From Pseudomonas orientalis (lineage in GTDB: Bacteria; Pseudomonadota; Gammaproteobacteria; Pseudomonadales; Pseudomonadaceae), in NCBI RefSeq assembly GCF_001439815.1, contig NZ_JYLM01000002.1, positions 434,001 through 498,000 on the forward strand: a stretch of DNA of 64,000 nt, written 5' to 3'. The notes below the pieces were generated by a model. It was not told the DNA's origin. It was given only the letters and a program-made list of their open reading frames with translations, and searched no databases. The translations under genes were made by a program, and so were the position numbers. The stretch's first letter is position 1. Every line of letters begins with the position of its first letter. This document shows, in pieces, positions 8,312-17,253 of the stretch.

Positions 8312-8842
8312 ATGATCCGCAGAGCGTTACCCACCCACGCCAAGGCTGTCGCCCAGGTGCATGTCAGCAGTTGGCAAGAAGCCTATCGCGATCTGATGCC
8401 TGCCCGTTACTTGAATGCGCTCAATGCAACACTGACTCAACGAGAAGCGCATTGGAGCCGCCTGATTGCATCGGGCGAGTCGAACGTCTGGGTCGCGGAG
8501 CTGGACCAGCAGATTGTCGGTTGGATAGCGGTCGGCGCCAGCCGTGATGACGATGTCACTGGGGCAGATGCGGGTGAGGTCATGGCGCTCTATGTTTTAG
8601 CCCGTCATTGGCAAACGGGCGTTGGGCTGGCCTTGTGGCGCGCGGGCGTGCAGGATTTGATGGAGCAAGGATTCAAGCGTTTAACGCTGTGGGTACTGAC
8701 CGGTAATGAAAGGGCTATCCGATTTTATCGCAAGGCAGGATGTGTTGAGGAAACCGGAACGGAGCGCACGCTTGAGAGGGGTGGTGTCACACTGATGGAG
8801 GTGAGGTATGGGGTGCCGATAACCGGATTGACTAAAGCATGA
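8312..8842 (+). CDS. GNAT-family N-acetyltransferase
   Basis: A 176-residue single-domain acetyltransferase. The N-terminal strand-helix (I-R-R-A-L-P-T-H-A-K-A-V-A-Q-V-H-V-S-S-W) is typical. Motif A is A-L-Y-V-L-A-R-H-W-Q-T-G-V-G-L-A-L-W, with the pyrophosphate loop for acetyl-CoA, and the C-terminal N-E-R-A-I-R-F-Y-R-K-A-G is motif B. The acceptor is unknown. A GGAG lies 6-7 bases before the ATG at 8312. It is divergent from the LysE exporter and probably monocistronic. Confidence 0.85.
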   Translation: MIRRALPTHAKAVAQVHVSSWQEAYRDLMPARYLNALNATLTQREAHWSRLIASGESNVWVAELDQQIVGWIAVGASRDDDVTGADAGEVMALYVLARHWQTGVGLALWRAGVQDLMEQGFKRLTLWVLTGNERAIRFYRKAGCVEETGTERTLERGGVTLMEVRYGVPITGLTKA

Positions 8843-8937
8843 CGGATGCGTGCATGTGGCTTGCTGCCTATGAGTTCATTTGAAAATAAAGTGATAGCCA
8901 TTGATTTGAACCACTGGCTTCGAACGGAGGAAACACT

Positions 8938-9711
8938 TTGCTGAGCATTGGGGTCTTGGGCGTTGGCGAACTGACTGAAAAAGTGGTGATCGGTCTGCGG
9001 CGTGGCGGTTTTACCGGGCGGGTGCTGTTGTCGCCCCGCAATCAGGCGCGCGCCGAGGAGTTGGGCAAGGTTTGGGCGTGCGAGGTCATGGCCGACAACC
9101 AGGGAGTTGTCGATGGGGCCGAGCTGCTGTTTCTCGGTGTACGTCCCGATGTGGTCGAAGGACTTTCCAGGGATGTACGGCTAAATCCCGGGCAACCCCT
9201 GGTTTCCCTGGTTGCCGGCTTGCCACTCAATGATCTGGCACGCTGCTTCCCACAGGCTCGGCCGGTCCGGGCGATGCTGTCCTATGCCGCCCAGATCAAC
9301 CGCTCCACCGTGGTGGTCACGCCGGCGGGAGCGGTCCACGAGACGTTGTTGGGCACCCTTGGTTCACTGATCGTGCTGGAACAGGAACAAGCCTTCGAGT
9401 TGGCAACCGTAGCGGCATGCATGAATGGCTGGTTCTATTTCTTTCTCAACGATCTTCAGCAGTGGTTTACCGACAAAGGTCTGACCGCAGAGCAAGCTCG
9501 CCAATTGGTAATGGGCAACATGCAGGACTGTCTTTCCAGCGCCGGACATCAGCCCCTGGTCAGTATGGCGACCCTGGGCAATGCCATCGCTACGCCGGGC
9601 ACCTTTACGGCCGCCGGGCTTGAGGTGTTGCGAGATAAGGGTGCGACACAGGCATGGGCAGCGGCGTGCGATGACGTGCTTGAACGGTTGCAGACCGACG
9701 GCGTTTTATAG
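8938..9711 (+). CDS. ProC-like NAD(P)-binding reductase
   Basis: A 257-residue protein with an N-terminal Rossmann fold (I-G-V-L-G-V-G-E-L-T-E) and the helical C-terminal half of the pyrroline-5-carboxylate reductase family (L-V-S-L-V-A-G-L-P-L, then A-T-P-G-T-F-T-A-A-G-L-E-V-L). The last block resembles the ProC signature around the substrate site, although the usual G-G-x-T is changed to P-G-T-F. It may be a divergent reductase rather than the housekeeping ProC. Translation starts at TTG (8938) after a strong GGAGG. It is a single gene. Confidence 0.75.
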   Translation: MLSIGVLGVGELTEKVVIGLRRGGFTGRVLLSPRNQARAEELGKVWACEVMADNQGVVDGAELLFLGVRPDVVEGLSRDVRLNPGQPLVSLVAGLPLNDLARCFPQARPVRAMLSYAAQINRSTVVVTPAGAVHETLLGTLGSLIVLEQEQAFELATVAACMNGWFYFFLNDLQQWFTDKGLTAEQARQLVMGNMQDCLSSAGHQPLVSMATLGNAIATPGTFTAAGLEVLRDKGATQAWAAACDDVLERLQTDGVL

Positions 9712-9735
9712 GCGCGGGTAATCCAAGGGATTTGT

Positions 9736-10356
9736 CTAGCTTGTGACTTCGTCCGGTTCAGTCGGCTTGATCTTCTCGAGGTTCGACAGCGCGACCTTTT
9801 TGAATCGTGATGAAAGGCGGCGTAATCGCTTATGCATAATGATCGAATACACGCAGGCAATGGAGCAGACGACCGTTATGAGCGTTTGGTACTCGGGGGG
9901 CGCATAAAAAAATGCGGTGAGGGCTCCTGCAAAAGCATTGAGGGCGGCTCCTCGAGCGATTCTATCCCTGCTGACATAGGCCTCCATTGTCCTGACGGCA
10001 TCCGGAACCGAACGCGCTAGAATTGCAGCGCTTCGTTCATAGGAGTCTTTCTTCGGCGTTCCGGCAATAGCAAAATATATTGATGCGAGCTTATTTCGAA
10101 CGCTTTCGGCGATATTCAGCTTTTCACCCAGTAGGCTGAATATTTCTCCGCTTCTTCTTATGAGATAGGAGGACGTGGTGTCGATATAAATGCCCAAAAT
10201 GTAAGTGATGGGCAGGTAGATGACGATAAAAACCTCTTTGTAATTATTTATCTTGTCGAATGACAGCGGATAGTAATGATGGAGTATTGCGGTCAGCCAG
10301 GCTGATGCGACCACGCCAGATATAAGATATTCGATCAGTGCTACGGCAAATTGCAT
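9736..10356 (-). CDS. membrane protein paired with the RES gene
   Basis: A 206-residue protein with two hydrophobic segments at the N-terminus (about 5-27 and 42-60), a soluble central helical part (about 65-130) and two more segments (about 135-152 and 158-174), then a basic tail. I recognise no family. The ATG follows GGAG with 6 bases of spacing. It lies 70 bp downstream of the RES-domain gene, in the same direction and with the same low GC, so the two were probably acquired together. It could be an antitoxin, a membrane anchor or an effector. No function can be assigned from sequence. Confidence 0.65.
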   Translation of the reverse strand: MQFAVALIEYLISGVVASAWLTAILHHYYPLSFDKINNYKEVFIVIYLPITYILGIYIDTTSSYLIRRSGEIFSLLGEKLNIAESVRNKLASIYFAIAGTPKKDSYERSAAILARSVPDAVRTMEAYVSRDRIARGAALNAFAGALTAFFYAPPEYQTLITVVCSIACVYSIIMHKRLRRLSSRFKKVALSNLEKIKPTEPDEVTS

Positions 10357-10426
10357 TTATTTCTCCGGTAGAGGGTATTCAAGCGCCAATGTGGTCAGGT
10401 GTTGGGACGGCGTGAGCGCCGAGGAC

Positions 10427-11374
10427 TCAGATATATCCCTGTTGCGGTAGTAACTTGAATGGGGTGGTGTTGATGTCCTCGTAATCTTCTCGCTGGATGA
10501 GGGATTCGGTTTTTTTTCTGATCTGCTGGATTTTTTTCATTACCTTTTGGTGCGCTGACAAAAATATCGACTCGTTACCAAAGTAGGGCACGCAGTGAAG
10601 TTGTCTTTTCTTCCTGGCAATGGGCAAAAGCATCTGCTCGTAGCATGGGCGGTAATGTTCATCGCAGCGAGCAAGCCAGCCGGCGTGCAGGCGCGCCGCG
10701 GGAAATTTGTCCTCGGTCATTGCGAGATTCGTGACAGAGTCAATTGTCCCCCATGTGGCGTCCTGTTGGTTACACTGTACTTTTACAGAGTCATAAGCGA
10801 TTCCGTGATGCGCTTTATAGTTGCAATAATCGTTGTAGACCCGCCTGATGACCTCATAAAATCTTTCGTCTTGAGTCGCAAATAAAGAACTTAGCACTTG
10901 TGAAAATCTGGAACCGTCGTTGGCTGCATACGTGAAGTGTGTGTCTTTGTTGAGCGTGAAATAACTGAATAGAAAATAGTCGCCAGGCTTGATGCCACAT
11001 TCTTTTAATGCAACAAACGGATGGTCGGCCAAATAAAGCTTGCGTTCGCCCTCGGCGTTGAAACGGCCTGCACGGACGTGTCCAGCGTTGGAGGTTGGGG
11101 GGAAGAAGTCATCGACCTTCAGAGGGGTCGATAATAGCTGGTCAAGCTTTTTATCGCTTAGTCTTCGAACTCTTGAAAAGATCGAGCCTTTGCAGTAAGT
11201 GCGCGATACGATTTCAAACCCCGCAAAGCTGAAGCTGTTGGGTGTTGAGTCAGGCATGAGAAATTTTCGGATCGCTGCGCAATACCCTTCAATCCCACGG
11301 CAGGGATCAAATTTTTCGAAATTGGGTATTGGAGACGCATAGAAGCGACGCGGGAAGGGCGGCTCTATTTTCAT
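10427..11374 (-). CDS. RES-domain protein (putative NAD+-consuming enzyme)
   Basis: A 315-residue protein whose central part (about 62-200) has the RES layout: S-R-V-R-R-L around residue 70, G-R-F-N-A-E-G at 103-109, L-Y-L-A-D-H-P-F-V-A-L-K-E with the Glu at 125, and G-I-A-Y-D-S-V-K with the Ser at 196. RES toxins such as those of Xre-RES modules degrade NAD+, and Arg, Glu and Ser are the name-giving conserved residues. This protein is longer than the usual 150-230 residues, and no Xre/DUF2384 antitoxin gene lies next to it. A membrane-protein gene follows instead. AAGGA precedes the ATG by 7 bases. The gene is AT-rich relative to its flanks. Activity is inferred. Confidence 0.7.
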   Translation of the reverse strand: MKIEPPFPRRFYASPIPNFEKFDPCRGIEGYCAAIRKFLMPDSTPNSFSFAGFEIVSRTYCKGSIFSRVRRLSDKKLDQLLSTPLKVDDFFPPTSNAGHVRAGRFNAEGERKLYLADHPFVALKECGIKPGDYFLFSYFTLNKDTHFTYAANDGSRFSQVLSSLFATQDERFYEVIRRVYNDYCNYKAHHGIAYDSVKVQCNQQDATWGTIDSVTNLAMTEDKFPAARLHAGWLARCDEHYRPCYEQMLLPIARKKRQLHCVPYFGNESIFLSAHQKVMKKIQQIRKKTESLIQREDYEDINTTPFKLLPQQGYI

Positions 11375-11513
11375 ACTTAAATCCTTTTAAGATATTGAGC
11401 CCTGCTGCCCTTGAGTACAGTCACCACGCCTCGTTGCAGTCAGGCGGGCGCATTATGACTTAATGCTCCTGCTCGCCGCAAAATGTCTCTGCCAGGGTCA
11501 GGGATAGCCGACT

Positions 11514-12659
11514 TCAGGCAACCCCAGGCGCTTGCCTATCAAGCGGCACTCGCACCTGAAACACCGTGCCCCGTTCCGTGTCGGAGCTGACCTCAATCGA
11601 CCCACCATGGGAGGCGACGATTTCCGAGGCGATGAACAGGCCCAGGCCCAGGCCCTCGGTGGGGCCGTGATTGATCGCGGTACGCTGGGAGAAACGGCCC
11701 ATGGGGTTGAATATGAACGGGAGCACGTCCTCGGGTATCGCTTCGCCGTTGTTGTGCACGGTGAATACCGCGAAGTCTTCCTGTGTGCCCAGCTCGACCT
11801 GGATAGGCCGTGTGGTGTCGCCATGCTGCACCGCGTTGCTGATGATGTTCGAAAACACCTGCTCCATTCGCCCGCCGTCAAACTTGCCTGACACGCTTGT
11901 GTTCGCGTCGAACATCACGATGGCCTCGGGATGAAACGCGCGGATTTCTTCCACCACACGCTGGCACAGCGGTGAAAGGTTGATATCGGCTGTCTTGACC
12001 GGAATGCCCGGCCCCATCTGGCAGCGGGTAAGGTCAAGCAGGTCGCCGACGATCTGGCTCGCGCGGCGCACGCTGGTGTAGACCTGATTGGCGATCTTGG
12101 TCGCCCGGGCGCCTGCGTCCTGGGAGCGGCGCAGCACATCGGCACCCAGCAGGATTGCGCCGAGTGGGGTGCGCAAGTCGTGGCCGAGGATGCCCAGAAA
12201 CATGTTGCGCGAGGCCTCGACCGCCCGTGAATAGCTGGCGATGGACTCGGCCAGGGCCTGGTCAATGGCTTCGTGGAAGCGGGTCATGTCGTCGACGTTG
12301 ATCGGTGTGCCGTCCTTGACCTGGCGCATCCACTGGCTGACCACACTGGTGCGCAGCGCGCGGTATTCCGAGACCATCTGATCGATGGTGAACCCGGCCA
12401 TCAGCCGCGTCATTGCATGGGTTTCCGCCGCGGTTTCCTGTTCATCCGCCGGGGCCTGGCCCTGGGCCTTGGCGATTTGCTCGCGCCGGGTCTGCTTGGT
12501 GCGCAGGTCACTGACGATGGCCAGCAACATCTGCTCGGCATGGTCGCGCAGCGCGACGCTGTCGAGTTCCTCGCCCGGCGTGTCGATGGTTCTGGCGAAA
12601 TCTTCCCAGGCCTGCAGAATCGGCTCGAGGTTTTCCAGAATGAAGTCGGGCAGGCGCAT
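11514..12659 (-). CDS. sensor histidine kinase with RsbRD-like N-terminus
   Basis: A 381-residue cytoplasmic kinase. Residues about 10-135 resemble the RsbRD_N helical sensor domain. A HisKA dimerisation domain has the phospho-acceptor His160 in G-H-D-L-R-T-P. The HATPase domain has N-box Asn275 (I-I-S-N-A-V-Q-H-G-D) and a G-box at about 335-341 (E-G-L-G-L-G-L). No membrane segment is present, so it should sense a cytoplasmic signal or a partner. The ATG at 12659 follows AGGA; the longer open frame lacks support. No response regulator lies next to it, so it is an orphan kinase in this window. Confidence 0.85.
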   Translation of the reverse strand: MRLPDFILENLEPILQAWEDFARTIDTPGEELDSVALRDHAEQMLLAIVSDLRTKQTRREQIAKAQGQAPADEQETAAETHAMTRLMAGFTIDQMVSEYRALRTSVVSQWMRQVKDGTPINVDDMTRFHEAIDQALAESIASYSRAVEASRNMFLGILGHDLRTPLGAILLGADVLRRSQDAGARATKIANQVYTSVRRASQIVGDLLDLTRCQMGPGIPVKTADINLSPLCQRVVEEIRAFHPEAIVMFDANTSVSGKFDGGRMEQVFSNIISNAVQHGDTTRPIQVELGTQEDFAVFTVHNNGEAIPEDVLPFIFNPMGRFSQRTAINHGPTEGLGLGLFIASEIVASHGGSIEVSSDTERGTVFQVRVPLDRQAPGVA

Positions 12660-12782
12660 GTCTGTAATCCTGAAGGGAGGCGGGCAGAAAAGCGAAGCTG
12701 CGCAGGTGTAGGAAATTTCCGGCAGTGTAGGAGGTTGTTCGTCGCTTTTAAAGCCCGGCCTGCAACAGGGAGACATTGGACA

Positions 12783-13022
12783 TTACAGCCCCAATGTCAG
12801 CGACCGCAGCCGTTGTTCCACCACGCTGTCAAAATGACTGGCCAGCGTCTCACAGCGCTCCGGCGTGAGCCCTTCGCAGCAGGTGATGCCCAGCACAAAC
12901 CCCTGGGCTTTGGCACCGCCTTTGACGGCAAGGATCATCGAACCCGCCAGTTCGATCTCGCGCAGAATTCTGTCAGCCTGTCGTTTTATAGGGCCGGGCA
13001 AATCGTTAATGGCTTCTTTCAT
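12783..13022 (-). CDS. small hypothetical protein upstream of the kinase
   Basis: A 79-residue soluble protein: a helical N-terminus (M-K-E-A-I-N-D-L-P-G-P-I-K-R-Q-A-D-R-I-L) and a short sheet-helix part ending in R-S-L-T-L-G-L. No known domain. The ATG at 13022 has GGAG 6 bases upstream; an earlier in-frame ATG at 13040 has no such site. It lies about 120 bp before the kinase gene in the same direction and may share its transcript. Function unknown. Confidence 0.5.
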   Translation of the reverse strand: MKEAINDLPGPIKRQADRILREIELAGSMILAVKGGAKAQGFVLGITCCEGLTPERCETLASHFDSVVEQRLRSLTLGL

Positions 13023-13210
13023 GGCCGTCTCCGCAGGCATTCACTCATACACACAAGGCAATAGAGGCACTGCCGGCCTCTTGAAAGCATCGACCGGAGG
13101 ATGGTTCAAGAGTTTCGTCGTGCGCGGGTGGAAGGCGATGATGTGCAGGGCCGTCGTTGCCCTGTGGCCGCTTGGCAGCCGACGGATATCCAGTTGATAC
13201 ACCTCGGTCC

Positions 13211-13243
13211 AAATGTGGGAGGGGGGCTTGCCCCCGATGGCGG
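13211..13243 (+). repeat. REP element, left end of the composite
   Basis: AATGTGGGAGGGGGGCTTG followed by CCCCCGATGGCGG is the common fluorescent-pseudomonad REP palindrome. It forms the left boundary of the 509-bp element and is oriented opposite to the REP at 13661-13690. Confidence 0.8.
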
Positions 13244-13416
13244 CTTCAGGATCGGTCAGAATATTGGATCAGACGAGTACATATCCGTTTCTGCGGTAAC
13301 GGCTTCTGGCGGTTCCGCTCTTACAGCGGGTCACTTTTGGAGGGACCCAAAAGTAACCAAAAGGTCCTCGCCCCACCACTCGGCACCTCGCCCAGGCTCG
13401 GTGTGCCCTCTCTCCG

Positions 13417-13503
13417 GCTTGAATCCGTGGGCCGCCGCAATGGGCCATCCCTGGCCCAGTGCGGCTAACCCGGCGTCCTGCCGGGTTACCCACGAATTCA
13501 AGC
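13417..13503. repeat. cloverleaf-forming palindrome cluster
   Basis: An outer stem pairs 13417-13431 with 13489-13503 (14 of 15 positions). Inside it are two hairpins: CCGCA-a-TGGGCCA pairing with TGGCCCA-g-TGCGG (13435-13464), and TAACCCGGC pairing with GCCGGGTTA (13466-13488). Together they make a four-way junction. The left arm in the second genomic copy (63936-63958) extends the match to the right arm seen here, which suggests that the ancestral outer stem was about 26 bp. Confidence 0.7.
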
Positions 13504-13660
13504 CTGCGTTCGGCCAGCGTGGTTTAACGGGGCGCCTAAGATCAAGATCAAAAGCCAGATCAAGAGCGACTCGCTTCGCATCGTGGTTACCGGGTACAGC
13601 GGTGTGTGGCCTATGCTCCGATGCGTAGAGTCAGTAAATGCATCAGCGACTGACACATCG

Positions 13661-13690
13661 CCATCGGGAGCAAGCTCCCTCCCACATTTG
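13661..13690 (-). repeat. REP element, right end of the composite
   Basis: CCATCGGGAGCAAGC followed by TCCCTCCCACATTTG is the reverse orientation of the same REP family. It closes the inverted-repeat element that begins at 13196. Confidence 0.8.
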
Positions 13691-13769
13691 GACCCAGGTG
13701 TATCAGACGGATCACCGCGCGCCGTCTGGCGTGTAGCGCAACGAATGAATGTGCCAGGCACCGGCATGT

Positions 13770-14645
13770 TCAGCCGCGCAGCACCAGCGCCATATCCGGG
13801 TATTGCGCGCACAGGAAGTCGACGAAGGCGCGCACTTTGGGCGCGGCCAGGCGCCTTGAGGTGTGCAACACCCAGAGCTGCGGCTCGACTCCGGCCACCG
13901 TGCCCCATTGCACCAGTTCGCCCCGGGCCAACGGGGCGCCGGCGATGGACAGAGGTATCAGGGCCACGCCGCCGCCGGCGATGGCCGCATCGCGCACCAT
14001 CAGTAACGAAGAGAACTGCAGCCTGGGGATCGGTTCCAGAGTCAATTGCCCGCCGTCCAGGTGCCAATGGGTCGGTGTGAATCCCGGCGTGACGATGCCG
14101 GCCACGGGCCTGATCGCGCCGGGCTGCGGCTTGGGTATTTCGGGTGCGGCCACCACCACCAGGCGGTCTGTGGCGAAGCATCTGCCGACCAGGTCGCTGT
14201 CCGGGCTCGGGTTGATGCGAATGGCGACGTCGAATTGTTCTTCAACCAGGTCCACCTTGCGGTCCTCCGCCACCACCTCAATAACGACGTCCGGATAGGC
14301 CGCACAGAATCGGGCGCCAATCGCGCCCATTGCCAACTGAGAGAACAGGATCGGCGCCGCCACGCGCAAGCGGCCGCGTGGCGTCGAAACGCCCTCACGT
14401 GCGGCGGTCATGGCTTCAGTCACTTCCCCCAGCGGACCTTGGGTTCGCGACATCAGCAGCTCGCCGGCTTCGGTCAGTTTCAGCCCGCGCGCGCTGCGCT
14501 CAATCAGCCGCACACCCAGTTGCTCTTCCAGATCGGCGATTCGGCGCGACAGGGTGGCCTTGGACACACCGCTCGCGCGGCTGGCCTTGCCCAGGCCTTC
14601 ATGGGTGGCGACCTGAATGAAGTCGATCAGCGCGTTGAGGTTCAT
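13770..14645 (-). CDS. LysR-family transcriptional regulator
   Basis: A 291-residue LysR regulator. The winged helix-turn-helix is at 1-60 (A-S-R-A-S-G-V-S-K-A-T-L-S-R-R-I-A-D-L-E), followed by a linker helix and a periplasmic-binding-protein-like effector domain (about 90-290). It is divergent from the NmrA-like gene at 14761, with 115 bp between the two starts. This is the usual arrangement in which a LysR protein controls the neighbouring oxidoreductase and itself. The effector is unknown. Confidence 0.9.
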   Translation of the reverse strand: MNLNALIDFIQVATHEGLGKASRASGVSKATLSRRIADLEEQLGVRLIERSARGLKLTEAGELLMSRTQGPLGEVTEAMTAAREGVSTPRGRLRVAAPILFSQLAMGAIGARFCAAYPDVVIEVVAEDRKVDLVEEQFDVAIRINPSPDSDLVGRCFATDRLVVVAAPEIPKPQPGAIRPVAGIVTPGFTPTHWHLDGGQLTLEPIPRLQFSSLLMVRDAAIAGGGVALIPLSIAGAPLARGELVQWGTVAGVEPQLWVLHTSRRLAAPKVRAFVDFLCAQYPDMALVLRG

Positions 14646-14760
14646 GGTGTTCCGTTTTTGAGACGAGGTGTCTGGATTTTGTGGTCTTCGTTTTCGTTAT
14701 GCAACGGTTTACTTTGCACTCGACCCCAAACCCACTGATTCACCAGCAGGAGTTTCAACC

Positions 14761-15636
14761 ATGAGCATTCTCGTCATCGGCGCCACCGGCACCCTCGGTT
14801 CACTCGTTACCCAGGGCCTTGCCGCACAAGGCGCGCAAGTCAACGCGCTGGTGCGCCAGACAGGTAAGCGGCAATTCCCGGCCGGCGTCACCCAAGTGGT
14901 CGGCGACCTCACTGATGTGGCGTCCATGCGCGCCGCACTGGCCTCGGTGCGTACCCTGTTTCTGCTCAATGCCGTGACGCCCGACGAGGTGACGCAAGCG
15001 CTGATCGCGTTGAACCTCGCTCGGGAGGCCGGCATCGAGCGGATCGTTTACCTGTCCGTGATCCATGCCGACACTTTCACCCAGGTGCCGCATTTCACCG
15101 GCAAGCACACCGTTGAGCGCATGATCGACAGCCTCGACATTCCGGCGACTGTATTGCGCCCGGCGTACTTCATGCAAAACGACCGTAGGGTCCAGCAGAC
15201 GATCCAGGACTACTCGGTATACCCGATGCCCATCGGCTCGGCCGGCGTGGCCATGATTGATACGCGGGACATCGCCGATATTGCCGTTGCAGAGTTGCTG
15301 CGCCGCGATCGGGCAGCCACTGCGCTGGAGCGCGTGACGCTGGAGCTGGTTGGGCCGCAGGCGCTGACGGGAGCCGATGTGGCCAAACTCTGGAGTTCGG
15401 CCCTGGGACGCGAAATCGCCTACGGCGGCGATGACGTAGCCGCGTTCGAAGCACAGTTGGCCGCCTACGGTCCGGCCTGGCTGGCGTATGACATGCGCCT
15501 GATGATGGAAGGTATCCAGGCGTTCGGCATGCAGGCAGCGCAGGGCGCCGTGACGCGGCTTGAAGCGATCATCGGGCGCCCGCTGCGCACGTATCAGGAT
15601 TTCGTGAGCGAGTCGGTGACGAATACTGCCGCTTAA
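14761..15636 (+). CDS. NmrA-like NAD(P)-binding SDR-family protein
   Basis: A 291-residue atypical short-chain dehydrogenase-like protein. It opens with I-L-V-I-G-A-T-G-T-L-G, the G-x-x-G-x-x-G nucleotide-binding loop, followed by V-V-G-D-L-T-D, and has the NmrA-type middle (F-T-G-K-H-T-V-E, L-R-P-A-Y-F-M-Q-N). NmrA-like proteins bind NAD(P) and act as redox sensors or quinone/isoflavone-type reductases. AGGAG lies 8-9 bases before the ATG at 14761; the longer open frame is upstream leader. It is paired divergently with the LysR gene, its likely regulator. Confidence 0.85.
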   Translation: MSILVIGATGTLGSLVTQGLAAQGAQVNALVRQTGKRQFPAGVTQVVGDLTDVASMRAALASVRTLFLLNAVTPDEVTQALIALNLAREAGIERIVYLSVIHADTFTQVPHFTGKHTVERMIDSLDIPATVLRPAYFMQNDRRVQQTIQDYSVYPMPIGSAGVAMIDTRDIADIAVAELLRRDRAATALERVTLELVGPQALTGADVAKLWSSALGREIAYGGDDVAAFEAQLAAYGPAWLAYDMRLMMEGIQAFGMQAAQGAVTRLEAIIGRPLRTYQDFVSESVTNTAA

Positions 15637-15656
15637 GCCGCTGCCGGGAGCTTGAA

Positions 15657-17150
15657 TCAGGGATGAAACCTGCGTCCCAGCGCATCCAGGCGGATGGCGA
15701 TCGGTGGCAGGCGTTCGCTGCTGCGGGCCAGGGTTTCCACGTCGTCGGCGGTGTTTTGCGCGATGTGCTGCACCGATTGCAGGCGTTCGACAATTTCCAG
15801 GTTCGCCGAGCTCTGCTCGCGGGTGGTGGTGACGATGCGGCCATTGAGTTGGTCGATATGCGCGATGTCTTCACCCACTGCGCGCAGCATGTCGACGGCC
15901 ACCTGGCTGTCTTCCACGCAACGCTCCACACCCTGGCGGCTGTCGTGCATGGCTTCGACGGCCTGGCGGCTGCCTTGCTGCAAGCCCTCGATGATGGTCC
16001 TGATTTCCTGGGTGGAGAGGGCGGTGCGCTGGGCCAGGCTGCGCACCTCGTCGGCGACCACCGCAAAGCCACGGCCTTGCTCGCCGGCGCGGGCGGCTTC
16101 GATGGCGGCGTTGAGGGCGAGCAGGTTGGTCTGGTTGGCGATGCTGCTGATCACCTCCAGCACCGAACCGATTTGCTCCGCCTGCACGGCCAGCGATTGC
16201 ACGGTCGCTTCGGTGCCATTGATGCGCGAGGCCAGTTGCGTGATTTCATGCTGGGCGCGCCCCACGCTTTGCTGACCGCGCTCGATCTGCTGGCTGGCCT
16301 GGCCGGCGTGCTCCACGGCCTGTTCGACGTGCACGGTGATGTGGCCCGTGGCGTCTTCCATGCGTTGCATCGAGCCGGTCATTTCATTGATTTGCGCCAG
16401 TTGATGCCGCGCGCCTTTTTCCAGGGTGCCGCTGGCCGTGGCCAGTTCCTGGCCGAGTTGGCCCAGGCCATGGGAGTCGCGTGCGACGCCGTCGATCAGG
16501 TGGGTGAGCTGCTGCAGGAAATGGTCGAAGCGCTTGGCGAGGGACACGTGCTCCTTGTCTTCTCCCTTCGCCGTTTCTTCGGTGAACTGCGAGGTGACGG
16601 CGAGCATTTTTTCCAGCATTTCCTGGCTTTCGACCGCTTCGGCGTGGCTGTGCACGGCGAGGTAGAGCAGGGCGACGCTTTCCATCACCACATAGAAGGC
16701 GTGGACGAAGATCATGGTCCAGCCGCCGTGGTGCTCCATCACAAACACCGGCCAGCCTTGATGCTGCAGGGCGTGGAACCCCAGGTGATGCACGGCGATG
16801 GTCAGCGCCGCCACCAGGATCGGCAGCCAGTCACGGTAGAACGTCAGCACGGCCAGCAGCGCAAAGATACCGAAGTGCGCTTCGATCACCCCCTGCGCCT
16901 GGTTGATGTGCAAGGCCGCCATCACCATCAGGCCGGCACCGAGTGCGCAGCGCATCACACGGGTGCCGCCGATGGCGCGATACAGCGCGGTCAGCACCAC
17001 GCCGGTGCCGCCACCGACAATCACCGCCTGGGTGAAGGTGTCATGCCAGAACCCCAGCCCGAGGGAGAACAGGAACATCAGCCAGATCAGCGCCAGCATG
17101 ATGCGGTCGGCCTTGCGGTAGTGCTCCAGAAAGCGTGTGCGGAGGGGCAT
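15657..17150 (-). CDS. methyl-accepting chemotaxis protein, multi-TM sensor
   Basis: A 497-residue chemoreceptor. The N-terminal 170 residues are about six closely spaced membrane helices with few periplasmic residues, so this is not a classical ligand-binding receptor. The cytoplasmic part contains the signalling hairpin ([20 protein letters not shown], about 342-361) that contacts CheA and CheW. There is no C-terminal CheR/CheB pentapeptide. His-rich loops in the membrane part ([15 protein letters not shown]) might bind a metal or cofactor. A sigma-28 promoter lies at 17254-17280, so it belongs to the motility regulon. It converges with the NmrA-like gene. Confidence 0.9.
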   Translation of the reverse strand: MPLRTRFLEHYRKADRIMLALIWLMFLFSLGLGFWHDTFTQAVIVGGGTGVVLTALYRAIGGTRVMRCALGAGLMVMAALHINQAQGVIEAHFGIFALLAVLTFYRDWLPILVAALTIAVHHLGFHALQHQGWPVFVMEHHGGWTMIFVHAFYVVMESVALLYLAVHSHAEAVESQEMLEKMLAVTSQFTEETAKGEDKEHVSLAKRFDHFLQQLTHLIDGVARDSHGLGQLGQELATASGTLEKGARHQLAQINEMTGSMQRMEDATGHITVHVEQAVEHAGQASQQIERGQQSVGRAQHEITQLASRINGTEATVQSLAVQAEQIGSVLEVISSIANQTNLLALNAAIEAARAGEQGRGFAVVADEVRSLAQRTALSTQEIRTIIEGLQQGSRQAVEAMHDSRQGVERCVEDSQVAVDMLRAVGEDIAHIDQLNGRIVTTTREQSSANLEIVERLQSVQHIAQNTADDVETLARSSERLPPIAIRLDALGRRFHP

Positions 17151-17253
17151 TCACGTTACTCCATGTGGTTTGGCCAGGAATCAAGCACGCGGCGTGCCAC
17201 GCGCGCGGCGGGTCAAGAGCCAGGCGGGCGCGGCGACGAGATCCGGCAATCGG

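Larger units (their letters stand above)
13196..13704. repeat. 509-bp structured element with 28-bp terminal inverted repeats
   Basis: The ends 13196-13223 and 13677-13704 are inverted copies over 28 bp with one mismatch. Both include the REP core TGTGGGAGG. Inside lie an ACTTTTGG/CCAAAAGT hairpin (13333-13354) and a cloverleaf-like set of stems (13417-13503). No protein gene is supported inside; the short frames here are non-coding. A second, partly diverged copy of the left and central part is at 63720-64000. The element resembles a composite of REP sequences around a structured core and is probably a dispersed intergenic repeat of this species group. Confidence 0.75.

Noticed and set aside
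13101..13628. Open frames inside the structured repeat
   Set aside because: They follow the repeat sequence, change frame between the two copies, and their products are low-complexity Arg/Pro/Gly-rich sequence.
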